Source: Thermomonas flagellata (lineage in GTDB: Bacteria > Pseudomonadota > Gammaproteobacteria > Xanthomonadales > Xanthomonadaceae). Taken from it: DNA of 64,000 nt. The number at the start of each line of letters is the position of its first letter. The stretch's first letter is position 1. The stretch spans positions 62,001 through 126,000 of the forward strand of contig NZ_JAJOZK010000009.1 in the NCBI RefSeq assembly GCF_022419185.1, in the 5' to 3' direction. The notes beneath the pieces were generated by a model that had not been told where the DNA came from, ran no database searches, and worked only from the letters and a program-made list of their open reading frames with translations. Positions 1-9,042 of the stretch are shown here, one piece after another. The position numbers and the translations under genes were made by a program.

Positions 1-106
1 CCACCAGCTGCTTGCCGGCGCCGCCGGAAGCGCACAGGCCGGCCAGCTTCAGCAGCTGGTTGAGTTCGATGAACTCGCGGTCGAGGGTGAAGTCGAGGGC
101 GGGCAT
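1..106 (-). CDS. YbcJ-like S4-type RNA-binding protein (partial, N-terminal part)
   Basis: Only the first 35 codons are in the window; the gene runs off the left edge. The peptide begins MPALDFTLDREFIELNQLLK and continues LAGLCASGGAGKQLV. The ELNQLLKLxGxxxSGGxxK pattern matches the start of the small ribosome-associated S4-like family typified by E. coli YbcJ, which is about 70 residues and binds RNA. The start codon lies only 5 bases beyond the stop of gspB on the same strand, so this gene is probably transcribed from the gspA-gspB operon. Assignment rests on a short piece and on family memory. Confidence 0.7.
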   Translation of the reverse strand, partial: MPALDFTLDREFIELNQLLKLAGLCASGGAGKQLV

Positions 107-111
107 GGCGG

Positions 112-756
112 TCACGGCAGCGGGAGGCGGGCGCGCACGCCCTCGCGTTCGACGATCACCCCGTCGCGGCGGATCTCGATCACCTGCACGCCGTTGCGGC
201 GGTCGCCTTCGGCCATGCGCTGGCCGTCGAGGATCACGAACCTCCGCGCCGGATCGGCATCCCACACATGCATGCTCAGGCGCATCGGCGGCAGCCCGGC
301 GGCATCCGCCTCGGGCAGGTCGGCGGCCGCCGTGGCAGCGTTGCCGGCAGGCGCGGGGGGCGAGCTCGCGGGCGCTGGCGGAGGCGTGGGCGTGGCGACG
401 GGGGGAGGCGGCGGAGCTGCGGGCGAGGGCACCGCGCGCGCCTGCGCTGGCGTGGGGGCGGGCGGCGGTGCGAGGGCGGGAGCGACCATCCGCGGCGCGG
501 CGGCCAGGGCCGGTGTCGCGGCCGCTGCCGCGGGCGCGTCCGTGGGCATGGCCGGTGCGGCCGGCGGCATGCGCCAGCGCCAGAGCGCCAGGCCGGCGAC
601 GATCGCCAGCAGCAGCGCCGCCGCCAGCCAGGCGCCGCGGCGGGCCAGGAGCGGTGGTTGCGCCGGCGCCGGCGGCAGCTCCTGCGCCAGATCCGGCGCC
701 TGGCCGCGGCGACGCTCGGCCTCGGACTTGCGCAGGGCTTCCAGGATCAGCGACAT
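112..756 (-). CDS. gspB: General secretion pathway protein B (type II secretion accessory)
   Basis: A 214-residue inner-membrane protein. It starts MSLILEALRKSEAERRRGQ, the N-terminal signature of GspB/ExeB, has one membrane segment at about 41-60, a long Pro/Ala-rich periplasmic linker (about 64-150) and a compact C-terminal domain from about residue 155 ending in a VIEIRRDGVIVEREG strand typical of the family. GspB works with the ATPase GspA to place the type II secretin in the cell wall. The start overlaps the gspA stop in a TGATG arrangement, indicating translational coupling. The longer open frame upstream (to about 1500) is antisense-like shadow in gspA and was not used. Confidence 0.88.
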   Translation of the reverse strand: MSLILEALRKSEAERRRGQAPDLAQELPPAPAQPPLLARRGAWLAAALLLAIVAGLALWRWRMPPAAPAMPTDAPAAAAATPALAAAPRMVAPALAPPPAPTPAQARAVPSPAAPPPPPVATPTPPPAPASSPPAPAGNAATAAADLPEADAAGLPPMRLSMHVWDADPARRFVILDGQRMAEGDRRNGVQVIEIRRDGVIVEREGVRARLPLP

Positions 757-2387
757 CAGCGGTTCTCCAGGGTGCGCAGCAGGCGCGGGCCGTGGTCGGG
801 ATCGGCCAGCGCCATCAGGGTCAGCGGGCCGGCCACGCCGTCCGCGGGCAGCCCGCGCGCGGTCTGCAGGGTGCGGATCGCCTGCCGCAGCGCGGCATCG
901 TAGGTATCGCCGGCAGGCAGGCCGGGCAGCCGTGCGCGCAGCCAGGCCACGGCCGGGCCGCCATCGCCCGGGCGCGGCGGGGTGGCCAGCAGCGCCGGGC
1001 CGCGCCACAGCCCGGCATAGCGGCCGTCCCAGTGCGCCTGCAGCAGCAGGCGGTCGAGATCGAAGGTGTGCGTGCCCAGCTGCAGCCGCACCCGGCGCGC
1101 GTCGGCGCCGCGCAGCAGCGCCCAGGCGGTCTGCCCGTCGCGGCCGCGCAGCGCCAGCAGCAGCGGGCGGTCGAGGGCGAGCAGCGGGTCCAGGCGCGGG
1201 CTGCGGCCCTGCACGCAATGCACGTCGTCGGGTTGGCCGGTCGGCTGGCACGGCCCGTCCGCGGCCACCGTGATCGCGTCCGCCGGCAGCGCCCACAGGC
1301 CGAGCAGGGCTTGCCAGGCCGGCACCGGGTTGGCGTCGGCGCGGGCGAGCAGGGCGTCCAGCTGCGCGCCATCGAGCGTGGGTACCGGCGCCGCCGGCGT
1401 GGAGGCGGGCAAGGCGTGCGCTGCGGATGCGTTTGCCGGCGCCGGCATGCGTGCCGCGGTGGCCGGTGTGGGGCCAGCGGAGGGCGGCGACAGCCGCCAT
1501 AGCGCCAGCCCGGCGGCGATGGCCGCCACCACGGCAGCGAGCGCGAGCCAGCGCAGGTGCGGCTGCCGGTGGCGCGGCGGCAGCACTTCGGCGGCGGCGG
1601 CGTCCACCAGGCGCGCGTCGATGCGGTCGGCGTCGCGCGCATAGCCGGCCAGCAGCGCGCGCTCGGCGATCACGTTCAGCAGCCGCGGGATGCCCCCGGC
1701 ATGCCGGTGCAGGCGGCGCACCGCGCGCGCGGTGAACGGGAACTGGGTGCCGCCGGCGACCCGCCAGCGGTGGCGCAGGTAGGCCGCGGTCTCCGCCGGG
1801 TCGAGCGGGGTCAGGTGGTAGCGCGCGGTGATCCGCTGCGACAGCTGGCGCAGCTCCGGGCGGGCCAGCAGGTCGCGCAGCTCGGGCTGGCCGAGCAGCA
1901 GCACCTGCAGCAGCTTCTGGGTGGCGGTCTCGAGGTTGGTCAGCAGCCGCACCTGCTCCAGCGCGTCGGCCGGCAGGTTCTGCGCCTCGTCGATCAGCAG
2001 CACCACCCGGAGGCCCTGCGCATAGGCCTCCAGCAGGTAGGCGTTGAGCGCGTCCACCAGCGCCTTGGCGCTGCCACGGCGGCCGCCGATGTCGATCTTG
2101 AGTTCCTCGCAGATGCTCTCCAGCAGCTCCATCGCGTTCTGCCGCGGGTTGAGCACCAGCGCCACCCGCGCGTGCGCCGGCAGCCGCTCCAGCAGCAGCC
2201 GGCTCAGAGTGGTCTTGCCGGTGCCGACCTCGCCGGTGAGCAGCACGAAGCCGCCGCCGCCGCCCTGGTCGATTCCGTAGAGCAAGTGCGCCAGCGCGTC
2301 GCGGTGGCGCTCGCTCAGGTGCACGAAGCGCGGGTCCGGGGTGATCGAGAACGGCGGCTCGCGCAGGCCGTAGTAGCCGAGGTCCAT
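756..2387 (-). CDS. gspA: GspA/ExeA AAA ATPase with peptidoglycan-binding domain
   Basis: A 543-residue protein. Residues 1-270 form an AAA ATPase: Walker A GEVGTGKT at 52-59, Walker B VVLLIDEAQ, and the MDLGYYGLREPPFSITPDP start characteristic of ExeA. A membrane segment lies at about 280-300, and the C-terminal 80 residues (YDAALRQAIRTLQ...GLPADGVAGP) are a PG_binding_1 domain. In Aeromonas, ExeA with ExeB remodels or binds peptidoglycan so the secretin can assemble. The start used here is the ATG giving MDLGYYG; an ATG 36 bases further upstream gives a less typical N-terminus. No other type II secretion gene is nearby. Confidence 0.88.
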   Translation of the reverse strand: MDLGYYGLREPPFSITPDPRFVHLSERHRDALAHLLYGIDQGGGGGFVLLTGEVGTGKTTLSRLLLERLPAHARVALVLNPRQNAMELLESICEELKIDIGGRRGSAKALVDALNAYLLEAYAQGLRVVLLIDEAQNLPADALEQVRLLTNLETATQKLLQVLLLGQPELRDLLARPELRQLSQRITARYHLTPLDPAETAAYLRHRWRVAGGTQFPFTARAVRRLHRHAGGIPRLLNVIAERALLAGYARDADRIDARLVDAAAAEVLPPRHRQPHLRWLALAAVVAAIAAGLALWRLSPPSAGPTPATAARMPAPANASAAHALPASTPAAPVPTLDGAQLDALLARADANPVPAWQALLGLWALPADAITVAADGPCQPTGQPDDVHCVQGRSPRLDPLLALDRPLLLALRGRDGQTAWALLRGADARRVRLQLGTHTFDLDRLLLQAHWDGRYAGLWRGPALLATPPRPGDGGPAVAWLRARLPGLPAGDTYDAALRQAIRTLQTARGLPADGVAGPLTLMALADPDHGPRLLRTLENR

Positions 2388-2426
2388 CCGGCTAGCCTGC
2401 CACGCGCCGGCGCCCGCCGTCACCGC

Positions 2427-3386
2427 TCACTCCTCGGCGACCTGCTTGGCCTCGCTCACGCCCAGCAGCTCGGCGTGCTCCGGCGGCTGCGGCCCGCGCC
2501 GGCCGAGCAGCAGCGCATGCGCGAACACCGCCCCGAGGATGATCGCCACCCCGGCGTAGAAGCGCGCGCTCAGCTCTTGCTGCTCGCCCAGCAGCAGCGC
2601 CGCCAGCACGATCGCGTACACCGGCTCGAGGTTGACCGCCAGCTGCGCGGTGAACGCCGACAGGTGGCGCAGCGCGACCAGGCACAGCGCGAACGGCAGC
2701 AGGGTGCAGCCCAGCGCGAGCAGCAGCAGCCAGAGCACGTCCATCCCGGCCGGCAGCGCCAGCACCGGCCCGGCGAACGCCGGCATCAGCCGCGGCATCA
2801 GCGGCGCCAGCAGGCTCAGGGTCAGCACCCCGGCGCCCAGCTCCAGCGCGGTCACCGCCAGCGGCTCGCCGGCTTCGACCATGCGCTTGTTGAGGCTGCC
2901 GAACACGGCGACCAGCGCGGCCGAGAGCACCCCGATCGCGATCCCGGCGTGCATCCCGGCCGGCACCCCGCCGACCACCAGCCAAATCCCCGGCAGCGCC
3001 GCCAGCCCGAGCAGCAGTTCGCGCGGCTGGAAGCGGCGCCCGGTCAGCAGCGGTTCCACCAGCGCGGTGATCGGGGTGGCGAACGCGATGCAGGTAGCCG
3101 CGACCGAGGCGTTCGACAGCTTGATCGCGCCGTAGAAGGTCAGCCAGTGCAGCGCCACCAGCGCGCCGATCCCGGCGTAGGCCCAGCGCGCGCGCACCGG
3201 GATCGCGCGCAGCCCGCGCCAGACCGCCGGCAGCAGCGCGAGCGCGGCGACCACGATCAGCATCCGCCACCACACCAGCGGCAGCGCCGGCAGGGTGATC
3301 AGTTTCCCGAGGATGGCGGTGAAGCCCCACAGCAGCACGCACAGGTGGATCTGCCAGAGGGCGCGGGTGGTGGCCGGGTCGCGCAT
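2427..3386 (-). CDS. DMT-superfamily (EamA) transporter
   Basis: A 319-residue, very hydrophobic protein with about ten predicted membrane segments arranged as two EamA repeats (roughly 10-145 and 160-300), ending in a short charged tail. The family exports or imports small metabolites; substrate cannot be told from sequence. The first residues MRDPATTRALWQIHLCVLLW place a Trp-rich first helix right at the start, supporting this ATG. A GATAAT hexamer sits 6 bases before the start codon, so the mRNA is probably leaderless. The gene ends 39 bases upstream of gspA on the same strand and may read into it. Confidence 0.82.
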   Translation of the reverse strand: MRDPATTRALWQIHLCVLLWGFTAILGKLITLPALPLVWWRMLIVVAALALLPAVWRGLRAIPVRARWAYAGIGALVALHWLTFYGAIKLSNASVAATCIAFATPITALVEPLLTGRRFQPRELLLGLAALPGIWLVVGGVPAGMHAGIAIGVLSAALVAVFGSLNKRMVEAGEPLAVTALELGAGVLTLSLLAPLMPRLMPAFAGPVLALPAGMDVLWLLLLALGCTLLPFALCLVALRHLSAFTAQLAVNLEPVYAIVLAALLLGEQQELSARFYAGVAIILGAVFAHALLLGRRGPQPPEHAELLGVSEAKQVAEE

Positions 3387-3392
3387 CCGGCG

Positions 3393-3398
3393 ATTATC
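3393..3398 (-). promoter_or_regulatory. -10 element, leaderless geometry (DMT transporter)
   Basis: GATAAT on the minus strand ends 6 bases before the ATG at 3386. Transcription from such a site would begin at or within a base or two of the start codon. The same CATCCGGCGATTAT block (plus-strand reading) recurs at the alkaline phosphatase start, 19104-19117. Confidence 0.5.
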
Positions 3399-3495
3399 GC
3401 CGAGCGCCGCCCGCCGCCCGCGGCGGCATGACCATCGGCGCGTGCGCGCGGCATCGGCCGCGGCATACTCGCGGCAGCCCGAAGGAGCCCTTGCG

Positions 3496-5181
3496 ATGCC
3501 CCCGATCCCGACGCTGCGTCCGCGCCTGCCGGCGTTGCTGCTTGCCCTCGCCGTGGCCGGCAGCGCCGCCGCCCAGTCCACGCCCGCCGCCCCCGCGCCG
3601 CCGCCGATCCGGATCGACGACACCCAGGCGCCGCTGCCGGCCCCGGCGCTGGATGCGGCGGCGCAGGCCCGGTTCGACGCGGTGGTCGAGCAGGTCCGGC
3701 GCCAGTTCGAGGTGCCGGGCGTGGCGGTGGCGCTGGTCCGGGACGGGCAGGTGGTGCTCGAGCGCGGCTACGGCGTGCGCGAGCTGGGCAAGCCGGCGAA
3801 GGTGGATGCGCACACCCTGTTCGCGATCGCCTCCAACACCAAGGCGTTCACCGCCACCGCGCTGAACATGCTGCAGGAGGACGGCCGCCTGAAGCTGACC
3901 GACCGGGTGATCGATCACCTGCCGTGGTTCCGCATGAGCGATCCCTACGTCACCTTCCACATGCGCGTGCGCGACCTGCTCGCGCACCGTTCCGGGCTGG
4001 GGCTGGGTGCCGGCGACCTGCTGTACTGGCCGACCACCACCTACACCACCCGCGAGGTGGCCGAGCGCCTGAAGGACGTGCCGCTGGCCGGCGGCTTCCG
4101 CGAGCAGTACGCCTACGACAACATCCTGTTCGGGGTCGCCCAGCTGGTGGTCGAGCAGGCCTCCGGGCAGAGCTTCAAGCAGTTCCTGCAGCAGCGCATC
4201 TGGCAGCCGCTGGGCATGGCCGAGACCCGCTACAACAGCGACGACCTCGCCGCCGGCGACGACGTGGCGATCGGGCACGCCAAGTACGACTTCAAGGACC
4301 TGCGCCCGATCCCGACCCCGACCAGCTGGCGCAACGTGTCCGGCGCCGGCGGCATCTATTCCAGCGCGCACGACATGGCGCGCTGGATGCGCCTGCAGCT
4401 GGCCGCCGGCGAGATCCCGGACGGCGGCGGCAAGCGCCTGTTCAGCGCCGCCACCCAGCGCCAGATGTGGACCATGCTGACCCCGATCCCGGTGCCGGCA
4501 CCCGCGGTGCCGGCACTGGCGCCGGCGGTGCCCAACTTCCTCGGCTACGCGCAGGGCTGGCAGCTGTCGGACTACGCCGGGCACAAGCTGGTCTGGCACA
4601 CCGGCGGCTGGCCGGGGCAGGTCTCGCGCCTGACCCTGGTGCCGGAGCGCGGGATCGGCATCGTGGTCCTGACCAATGCCGAATCCGGGGCGGCGTTCAA
4701 TGCCATCACCTACGCCGCGCTCGACCTGCTGCTCGGGCGCGCGCCGCACGACTGGGTGTCCGCCTACGCCGCCGCGCAGGCCAAGGCGCAGGGCAATGCC
4801 GAGGCCGACTGGAACAAGCACCTGGCCGCGCGCGACGCCGCGAGCACGCCATCGCTGCCGCTGGCGAAGTACGCCGGTACCTACCGCGATCCCTGGTACG
4901 GCGACGTGCAGATCCGGCTGGTCGGCAAACAGCTGCAGATGCAGTTCGCGCACACCCCGGATCTCGCCGGCACGCTCAGCCACTGGCAGCACGACACCTT
5001 CCTGGTGCGCTGGCGCGACCGCAGCCTGAACGCGGACGCCTTCGTTAGCTTCGCGCTCGATCCCGACGGCCGCATCCGCGAGGTGCGCATGCAGCCGGTG
5101 TCGCCGCTGACCGACTTCAGCTTCGACTTCCAGGACCTGCGCCTGGTGCCGGTCGCGGCCGAGGCCCCCGCCGCGCGCTGA
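3496..5181 (+). CDS. Secreted serine hydrolase, beta-lactamase-related (S12), with C-terminal DUF3471-type domain
   Basis: A 561-residue protein with a signal peptide (about 1-27, cleavage after SAAAQ). The penicillin-binding/class C motifs are intact: SNTK at 113-116 (nucleophile S113), YDN at 207-209, and HTGG at 368-371. The last 120 residues (LAKYAGTYRDPWYGDVQIR...) are the lipocalin-like tail found in esterase/peptidase members of this family. Members hydrolyse D-amino-acid peptides or esters in the periplasm; beta-lactam resistance should not be assumed. An AGGAG ribosome site precedes the ATG. It is divergent from the DMT gene, 109 bases away. Confidence 0.85.
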   Translation: MPPIPTLRPRLPALLLALAVAGSAAAQSTPAAPAPPPIRIDDTQAPLPAPALDAAAQARFDAVVEQVRRQFEVPGVAVALVRDGQVVLERGYGVRELGKPAKVDAHTLFAIASNTKAFTATALNMLQEDGRLKLTDRVIDHLPWFRMSDPYVTFHMRVRDLLAHRSGLGLGAGDLLYWPTTTYTTREVAERLKDVPLAGGFREQYAYDNILFGVAQLVVEQASGQSFKQFLQQRIWQPLGMAETRYNSDDLAAGDDVAIGHAKYDFKDLRPIPTPTSWRNVSGAGGIYSSAHDMARWMRLQLAAGEIPDGGGKRLFSAATQRQMWTMLTPIPVPAPAVPALAPAVPNFLGYAQGWQLSDYAGHKLVWHTGGWPGQVSRLTLVPERGIGIVVLTNAESGAAFNAITYAALDLLLGRAPHDWVSAYAAAQAKAQGNAEADWNKHLAARDAASTPSLPLAKYAGTYRDPWYGDVQIRLVGKQLQMQFAHTPDLAGTLSHWQHDTFLVRWRDRSLNADAFVSFALDPDGRIREVRMQPVSPLTDFSFDFQDLRLVPVAAEAPAAR

Positions 5182-5190
5182 GCGGGCGCC

Positions 5191-5808
5191 TCAGGCGGGC
5201 GGGGTGGCGGCGGCGTCCTGCGCACGCGTGCGCGGGCGCGCCTGGTGGCGCGGCACGTCGTCCGCGTCCAGCAGCGCCTCGATCCGGCTGAACACCTCCG
5301 CGCGCGAGAACGGCTTCTTCATGAAGTCGTCGGCGCCGATCCGCTGCACGTAGAACTGCTCGGTGGCGGCGGCATTGCCGCTGATCATGATGATCGGGAT
5401 GTGGCGGGTGCGCTCGTCGCGGCGCAGCGCGCGCAGCGCGTTGAAGCCGTCCATGCCCGGCAGCACGATGTCCAGGAAGATCAGGTCCGGCACCTCGCGG
5501 CGGGCGAGTTCGATCCCGCTCTCGGCGTCGCCGGCTTCCAGCACCGCGTACTGGTTCTGCTGCAGCATGCGCTTGAGCAGGGCGACGATGGTCGGGGAGT
5601 CGTCGATCACCAGCATGCGCGTGCCGGGGCGCGCGTTGCGGCGTGGCTTCTGCCTGCGCTCGGGGCCGTCGTGGCCGTCGCCCGGATCCGGCGCGGCCGC
5701 GACCGGATCGGTGGTGGGATCGGCCGGCAGCGGTGCCTGCGGCGCAGGGCCGGGCGTCGCGGCGGGCGCCGGAGCGCGGCGGCGGCGGAACAGGTCGAAC
5801 AGGGACAC
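5191..5808 (-). CDS. Receiver-domain response regulator (PilG/PilH-like)
   Basis: A 205-residue protein. A Pro/Ala-rich N-terminal stretch (about 10-60) precedes one CheY-like receiver (63-185) with acidic pair D69-D70, phosphoacceptor D113 (LIFLDIVLPGMDG) and the conserved lysine in FMKKPF (about K165). There is no output domain, so it acts through protein contacts. The receiver resembles the stand-alone twitching-motility regulators, but no kinase or pilus gene is adjacent, so the pathway is not settled. The start is GTG with a strong GGGGGGA ribosome site. Confidence 0.8.
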   Translation of the reverse strand: MSLFDLFRRRRAPAPAATPGPAPQAPLPADPTTDPVAAAPDPGDGHDGPERRQKPRRNARPGTRMLVIDDSPTIVALLKRMLQQNQYAVLEAGDAESGIELARREVPDLIFLDIVLPGMDGFNALRALRRDERTRHIPIIMISGNAAATEQFYVQRIGADDFMKKPFSRAEVFSRIEALLDADDVPRHQARPRTRAQDAAATPPA

Positions 5809-5862
5809 GCGGATTCCCCCCGGTGTGGTGCGCCCCGATGGTAGCGCGCCGGGCGGCCGCGT

Positions 5863-6753
5863 TCAGCGACGCGCGTGGCAGTCCGCGGCCAGCGCCGCAA
5901 GCGCGTACAGGCGGGCGATCCGCGACCAGGCCAGCACCGCCACGATCAGGCTGGCCAGCAGCAGCGCGGCCAGCACCGCCGCGAGGCCGCCGCCGTCCAC
6001 CTGCTGGCGCAGCCAGAGCAGGGCCAGCGCCGGCAGCAGCCCGGCCAGCCAGGTCCCGACCCAGACCCCGAGCACCGCCAGCGGACGCCGCAGCAGCAGC
6101 TTCAGCCCCCGCCACCAGGCCGCGAGTGCGGAACGCCGGCGGCCGTCCGCCGCCAGCCAGCCGCGGCCGGCGTCGGTGCTGGCCAGGGCCAGCACCGCCA
6201 GCACCAGCCCGACCCCCTGCGCCAGGCGGTTGCCGGGGACCAACTCGCTGGCCAGCACCGCGTGCGGGTGCGCGGCGGCGTTGGCGGCCAGCAGCCCGGC
6301 CGCCACTGCCGCCGCCAGCGCCAGCAGCAGCAGCGACCACAGCAGCATCCGCAGCAGCGGGCCGTATTCGCCGATCGCGCCGCGCAGCAGGGCGCCGAAC
6401 CCAAGCGGGGTGCGCGCGCGGATCGCGGCCAGCACCGCGCCGGCCAGCAGCGGCGCCAGCAGCAGCATCAGCAGCGCGTGCGCGGCGATGTTGGTGCCCA
6501 GCAGCACGAGCGGTGCCTCGCGCGCCAGCAGCGCGTCCAGCGCCAGCGCGGGGGCGCGCCCGGCCGCGATCGCCGCGGCGTGCACGGAATGGTCGAAGCG
6601 GTCGCCCAGCCAGCCCCAGGCCGGCAGCGCGGCGAGCACGGCGGCGGCGAGGCTGGCCAGCACCCACAGCAGCCACAGCCGCCACTGCAGGGCGGCGCGC
6701 AGGGCGGGGACGAGGGCGGAGCGCAGGGACAGGGGCGCGGCGGTCGCGGACAT
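5863..6753 (-). CDS. Polytopic membrane protein, partner of the upstream M1 peptidase
   Basis: A 296-residue protein, almost all Ala/Leu, with about six predicted membrane segments and Arg/Trp-rich loops. I recognise no family. The start ATG is 8 bases after the stop of the M1-type peptidase on the same strand, so the two are very probably one transcript and may form a functional pair, for example a membrane anchor or permease for peptides released by the peptidase. The hydrophobic profile recalls integral-membrane proteins of unknown function beside M1 peptidases; this is inference from position only. Confidence 0.6.
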   Translation of the reverse strand: MSATAAPLSLRSALVPALRAALQWRLWLLWVLASLAAAVLAALPAWGWLGDRFDHSVHAAAIAAGRAPALALDALLAREAPLVLLGTNIAAHALLMLLLAPLLAGAVLAAIRARTPLGFGALLRGAIGEYGPLLRMLLWSLLLLALAAAVAAGLLAANAAAHPHAVLASELVPGNRLAQGVGLVLAVLALASTDAGRGWLAADGRRRSALAAWWRGLKLLLRRPLAVLGVWVGTWLAGLLPALALLWLRQQVDGGGLAAVLAALLLASLIVAVLAWSRIARLYALAALAADCHARR

Positions 6754-6761
6754 GGCGGGCC

Positions 6762-8933
6762 TCAGGCGAAGGTCAGCAGGGCGAAGGCGGACTGCAGCAG
6801 CGCGATGAGGTCGCCGAACCAGCGCCGGCTGGCGCGGGCATCGGCCTCCAGGGTGCGCGAATCGTCCAGCTTGTCGCGGTCCATCCACAGCCGGTGGTCT
6901 GGATCCAGCTCGGCGGACACCGCGCGCGCCGGGGTCACGAAGGTGAAGCGCTGCCAGCGCCCGGGCGCGTCCACCACGATGTCGCGCCGGCTGCCGTCGG
7001 CGAAGCGCACCCGCAGCAGCTGCGGCGCGGCGATGCCGTCGCGCCGCACCAGCACGGTGGTCTGGTAGGGGAATGCGCCCTGCCAGGCCGGCGCCTGCGG
7101 ATGCGCGGCCCGCCACTGCGCGCGCCGGCGCGCGATCGCGGCGTCGATCTGGGCCTGGTCGACCGCGACCATGCGCCCGCGGTAGGGCAGGTAGCCCGGG
7201 CGCGGCAGCAGCTCGCGGCTGCTGAGTGCGGCGATGCGGTCGTCGACCGCGCCGGTGCCGTAGACGAAGGACTCGAACACCCCGTCCACCAGGTCCGCGC
7301 GCCCGGTGCCCTCGGCCAGCGCCGCGCGCAGGTCGGCGATCGAGGGGTGGCGGAACTTCCAGCGCTGGTAGTACAGCCGCATCGCGCGTTCCATCGCCGG
7401 GCTGCCGACCAGCGCCTCGAGCTGGCGCATGGCGGTCGCGGTGCGCGAGTACACGGTGCCGTAGCTGGCGCTGGACATCCGGTTCCAAGAATTGGCGCCG
7501 AGCGGGTCGGCCGGATCCCGCAGCGCGGCGCCCAGGCGCTCCATCTGGAACGGGGTCAGCCGCATCCCGATCCCGAACAGCCGCGACCATGGGCGTTCCA
7601 GCACCAGGTCCTGGCCGCGCGCGGTCATCATGCGCTGGTCCCAGTACTCGTTCATGCCCTCGTCGAGCATCGGCTCCTCGAACTCGTTGGAGGCGAGGAT
7701 CCCGTAGAAATAGCCGTGCCCGAACTCGTGGATGGTGACGAAATCCAGCATCCAGCGCTGCAGGCTGCCGGGGGTCACGGTGTCGGTGTTGTCGGCGGTG
7801 AAGAAGGTCGGGTACTCCATGCCGCCGGCTTCCTGGGCGCCGTAGGGCGGGATCACCGCGGTCACCGTGCGGTAGGGGTACGGCCCGAGCGTGCGCGAGA
7901 AATACTCCAGCGCGTCGATCGTGGCCTGCAGCACCGGCCCGGCGTTGCTGGCGTATTCCGGCGGGTAGAGCACCTTGACCGCGACCGGCCCGAGCGGCCC
8001 GGCCCAGGTCTTCTCCAGCGGTGGCGCATAGCGCTTGTCGGCGGTCCAGGCGAAGTCGTGCACGTCGCCCTGGCGGTAGTGCCAGGTGGTCTTGCCGCCC
8101 TGCCGCCGCGGCGGCGCGACCAGCTCGCCGGTCGCGCCGACGGTGTAGCCGTCGGGCACGGTCAGGCGCACGTCGTACAGCCCGAAGTCGGCGTAGAATT
8201 CGCTGTGCAGGTGGAACTCGTGCGCGTTCCAGCGCGGTGCGGTGGCGCCGCGCTCGCCCGGCAGCTCGAGCACCGCGATCTTGGGGAACCACTGCGCGAT
8301 CAGGTGGAAGCTGCCGTAGTAGCCGGTGCGCGCGACCACCCGCGGCAGCTGGTCGAAGAAGGCGATGTCCAGGGTGGTGCTGGCGCCGGGTGAGACTGCC
8401 TGCGGCAGGTCGATGCGCACCACCGTGCGGTCGGTCTTCGGGCCGTGGTCCGGCTGCACGAAGGTCCAGCGCGCCGGCTGCCCGCCCTGGGTCACGCGCT
8501 CGAGGCGGATGTAGCCGTATTCGCCGTCGCCGGTGGCCACGTTGCTGCGGAAGCCACGCTCGCTGGCGCGCTGCTCGGTCATGAAGGTGCTGCCCGGCCC
8601 CTCGAAGGCATTGAGGTACAGGTGCAGGTACACGCTGCACACCGGCTGCGCGCTGCGGTTGCGCCAGGTCAGCTGCTGGCGGCCGCGGACGGTGTGCTTG
8701 TCCGGGTCCAGCTCGGCCTGGATCGCATAGGTCACCACCCGGTCGGACAGGGTGGCCTCGCGGCCGCTGCGCGGCCCGCCCCAGGCGTCGGGCGCGCTCG
8801 GGGTACGCACCGCACCGGCATCGGGCGCGGCCAGCGCGATCGGCGGGCAGGCGGGGGCGGCATCGCGAGCCTGGGCCGGCAGCGCGCAGGCGGCCAGCAG
8901 CAGGGTGAGGCAGAGGGCGGGCAGTCGGGACAT
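6762..8933 (-). CDS. M1-family zinc metallopeptidase, lipoprotein
   Basis: A 723-residue protein. It begins MSRLPALCLTLLLAACALPA, a lipoprotein signal with lipobox LAAC. The zinc site is complete: H402-E403-x-x-H406 (HEFGH) and E425 eighteen residues later (DEGMNE). A GGMEY segment takes the place of the exopeptidase GAMEN motif. The N-terminal part is the M1 beta-sandwich (YAIQAELDPDKHTVRGRQQL). The C-terminal half after about 560 is less typical and ends in a hydrophobic stretch. It likely trims peptides at the periplasmic face. The first downstream gene is the polytopic membrane protein 8 bases on. Confidence 0.85.
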   Translation of the reverse strand: MSRLPALCLTLLLAACALPAQARDAAPACPPIALAAPDAGAVRTPSAPDAWGGPRSGREATLSDRVVTYAIQAELDPDKHTVRGRQQLTWRNRSAQPVCSVYLHLYLNAFEGPGSTFMTEQRASERGFRSNVATGDGEYGYIRLERVTQGGQPARWTFVQPDHGPKTDRTVVRIDLPQAVSPGASTTLDIAFFDQLPRVVARTGYYGSFHLIAQWFPKIAVLELPGERGATAPRWNAHEFHLHSEFYADFGLYDVRLTVPDGYTVGATGELVAPPRRQGGKTTWHYRQGDVHDFAWTADKRYAPPLEKTWAGPLGPVAVKVLYPPEYASNAGPVLQATIDALEYFSRTLGPYPYRTVTAVIPPYGAQEAGGMEYPTFFTADNTDTVTPGSLQRWMLDFVTIHEFGHGYFYGILASNEFEEPMLDEGMNEYWDQRMMTARGQDLVLERPWSRLFGIGMRLTPFQMERLGAALRDPADPLGANSWNRMSSASYGTVYSRTATAMRQLEALVGSPAMERAMRLYYQRWKFRHPSIADLRAALAEGTGRADLVDGVFESFVYGTGAVDDRIAALSSRELLPRPGYLPYRGRMVAVDQAQIDAAIARRRAQWRAAHPQAPAWQGAFPYQTTVLVRRDGIAAPQLLRVRFADGSRRDIVVDAPGRWQRFTFVTPARAVSAELDPDHRLWMDRDKLDDSRTLEADARASRRWFGDLIALLQSAFALLTFA

Positions 8934-9030
8934 GGCGGCCGGGGCGGACGGGACCGGCGCAGCCTGCGGCAGCCGCGCGCGGCTGGCAACCGCCAAGGGT
9001 CATGCCCAGCGCACCTGGCGGGCGCGGCCG

Positions 9031-9036
9031 TATGAT
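9031..9036 (+). promoter_or_regulatory. -10 element, leaderless geometry (sulfotransferase)
   Basis: TATGAT followed by 6 bases and the ATG at 9043. No Shine-Dalgarno sequence is visible between them. It lies in the 109-base divergent region shared with the M1 peptidase gene. Confidence 0.45.
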
Positions 9037-9042
9037 CCGGGC

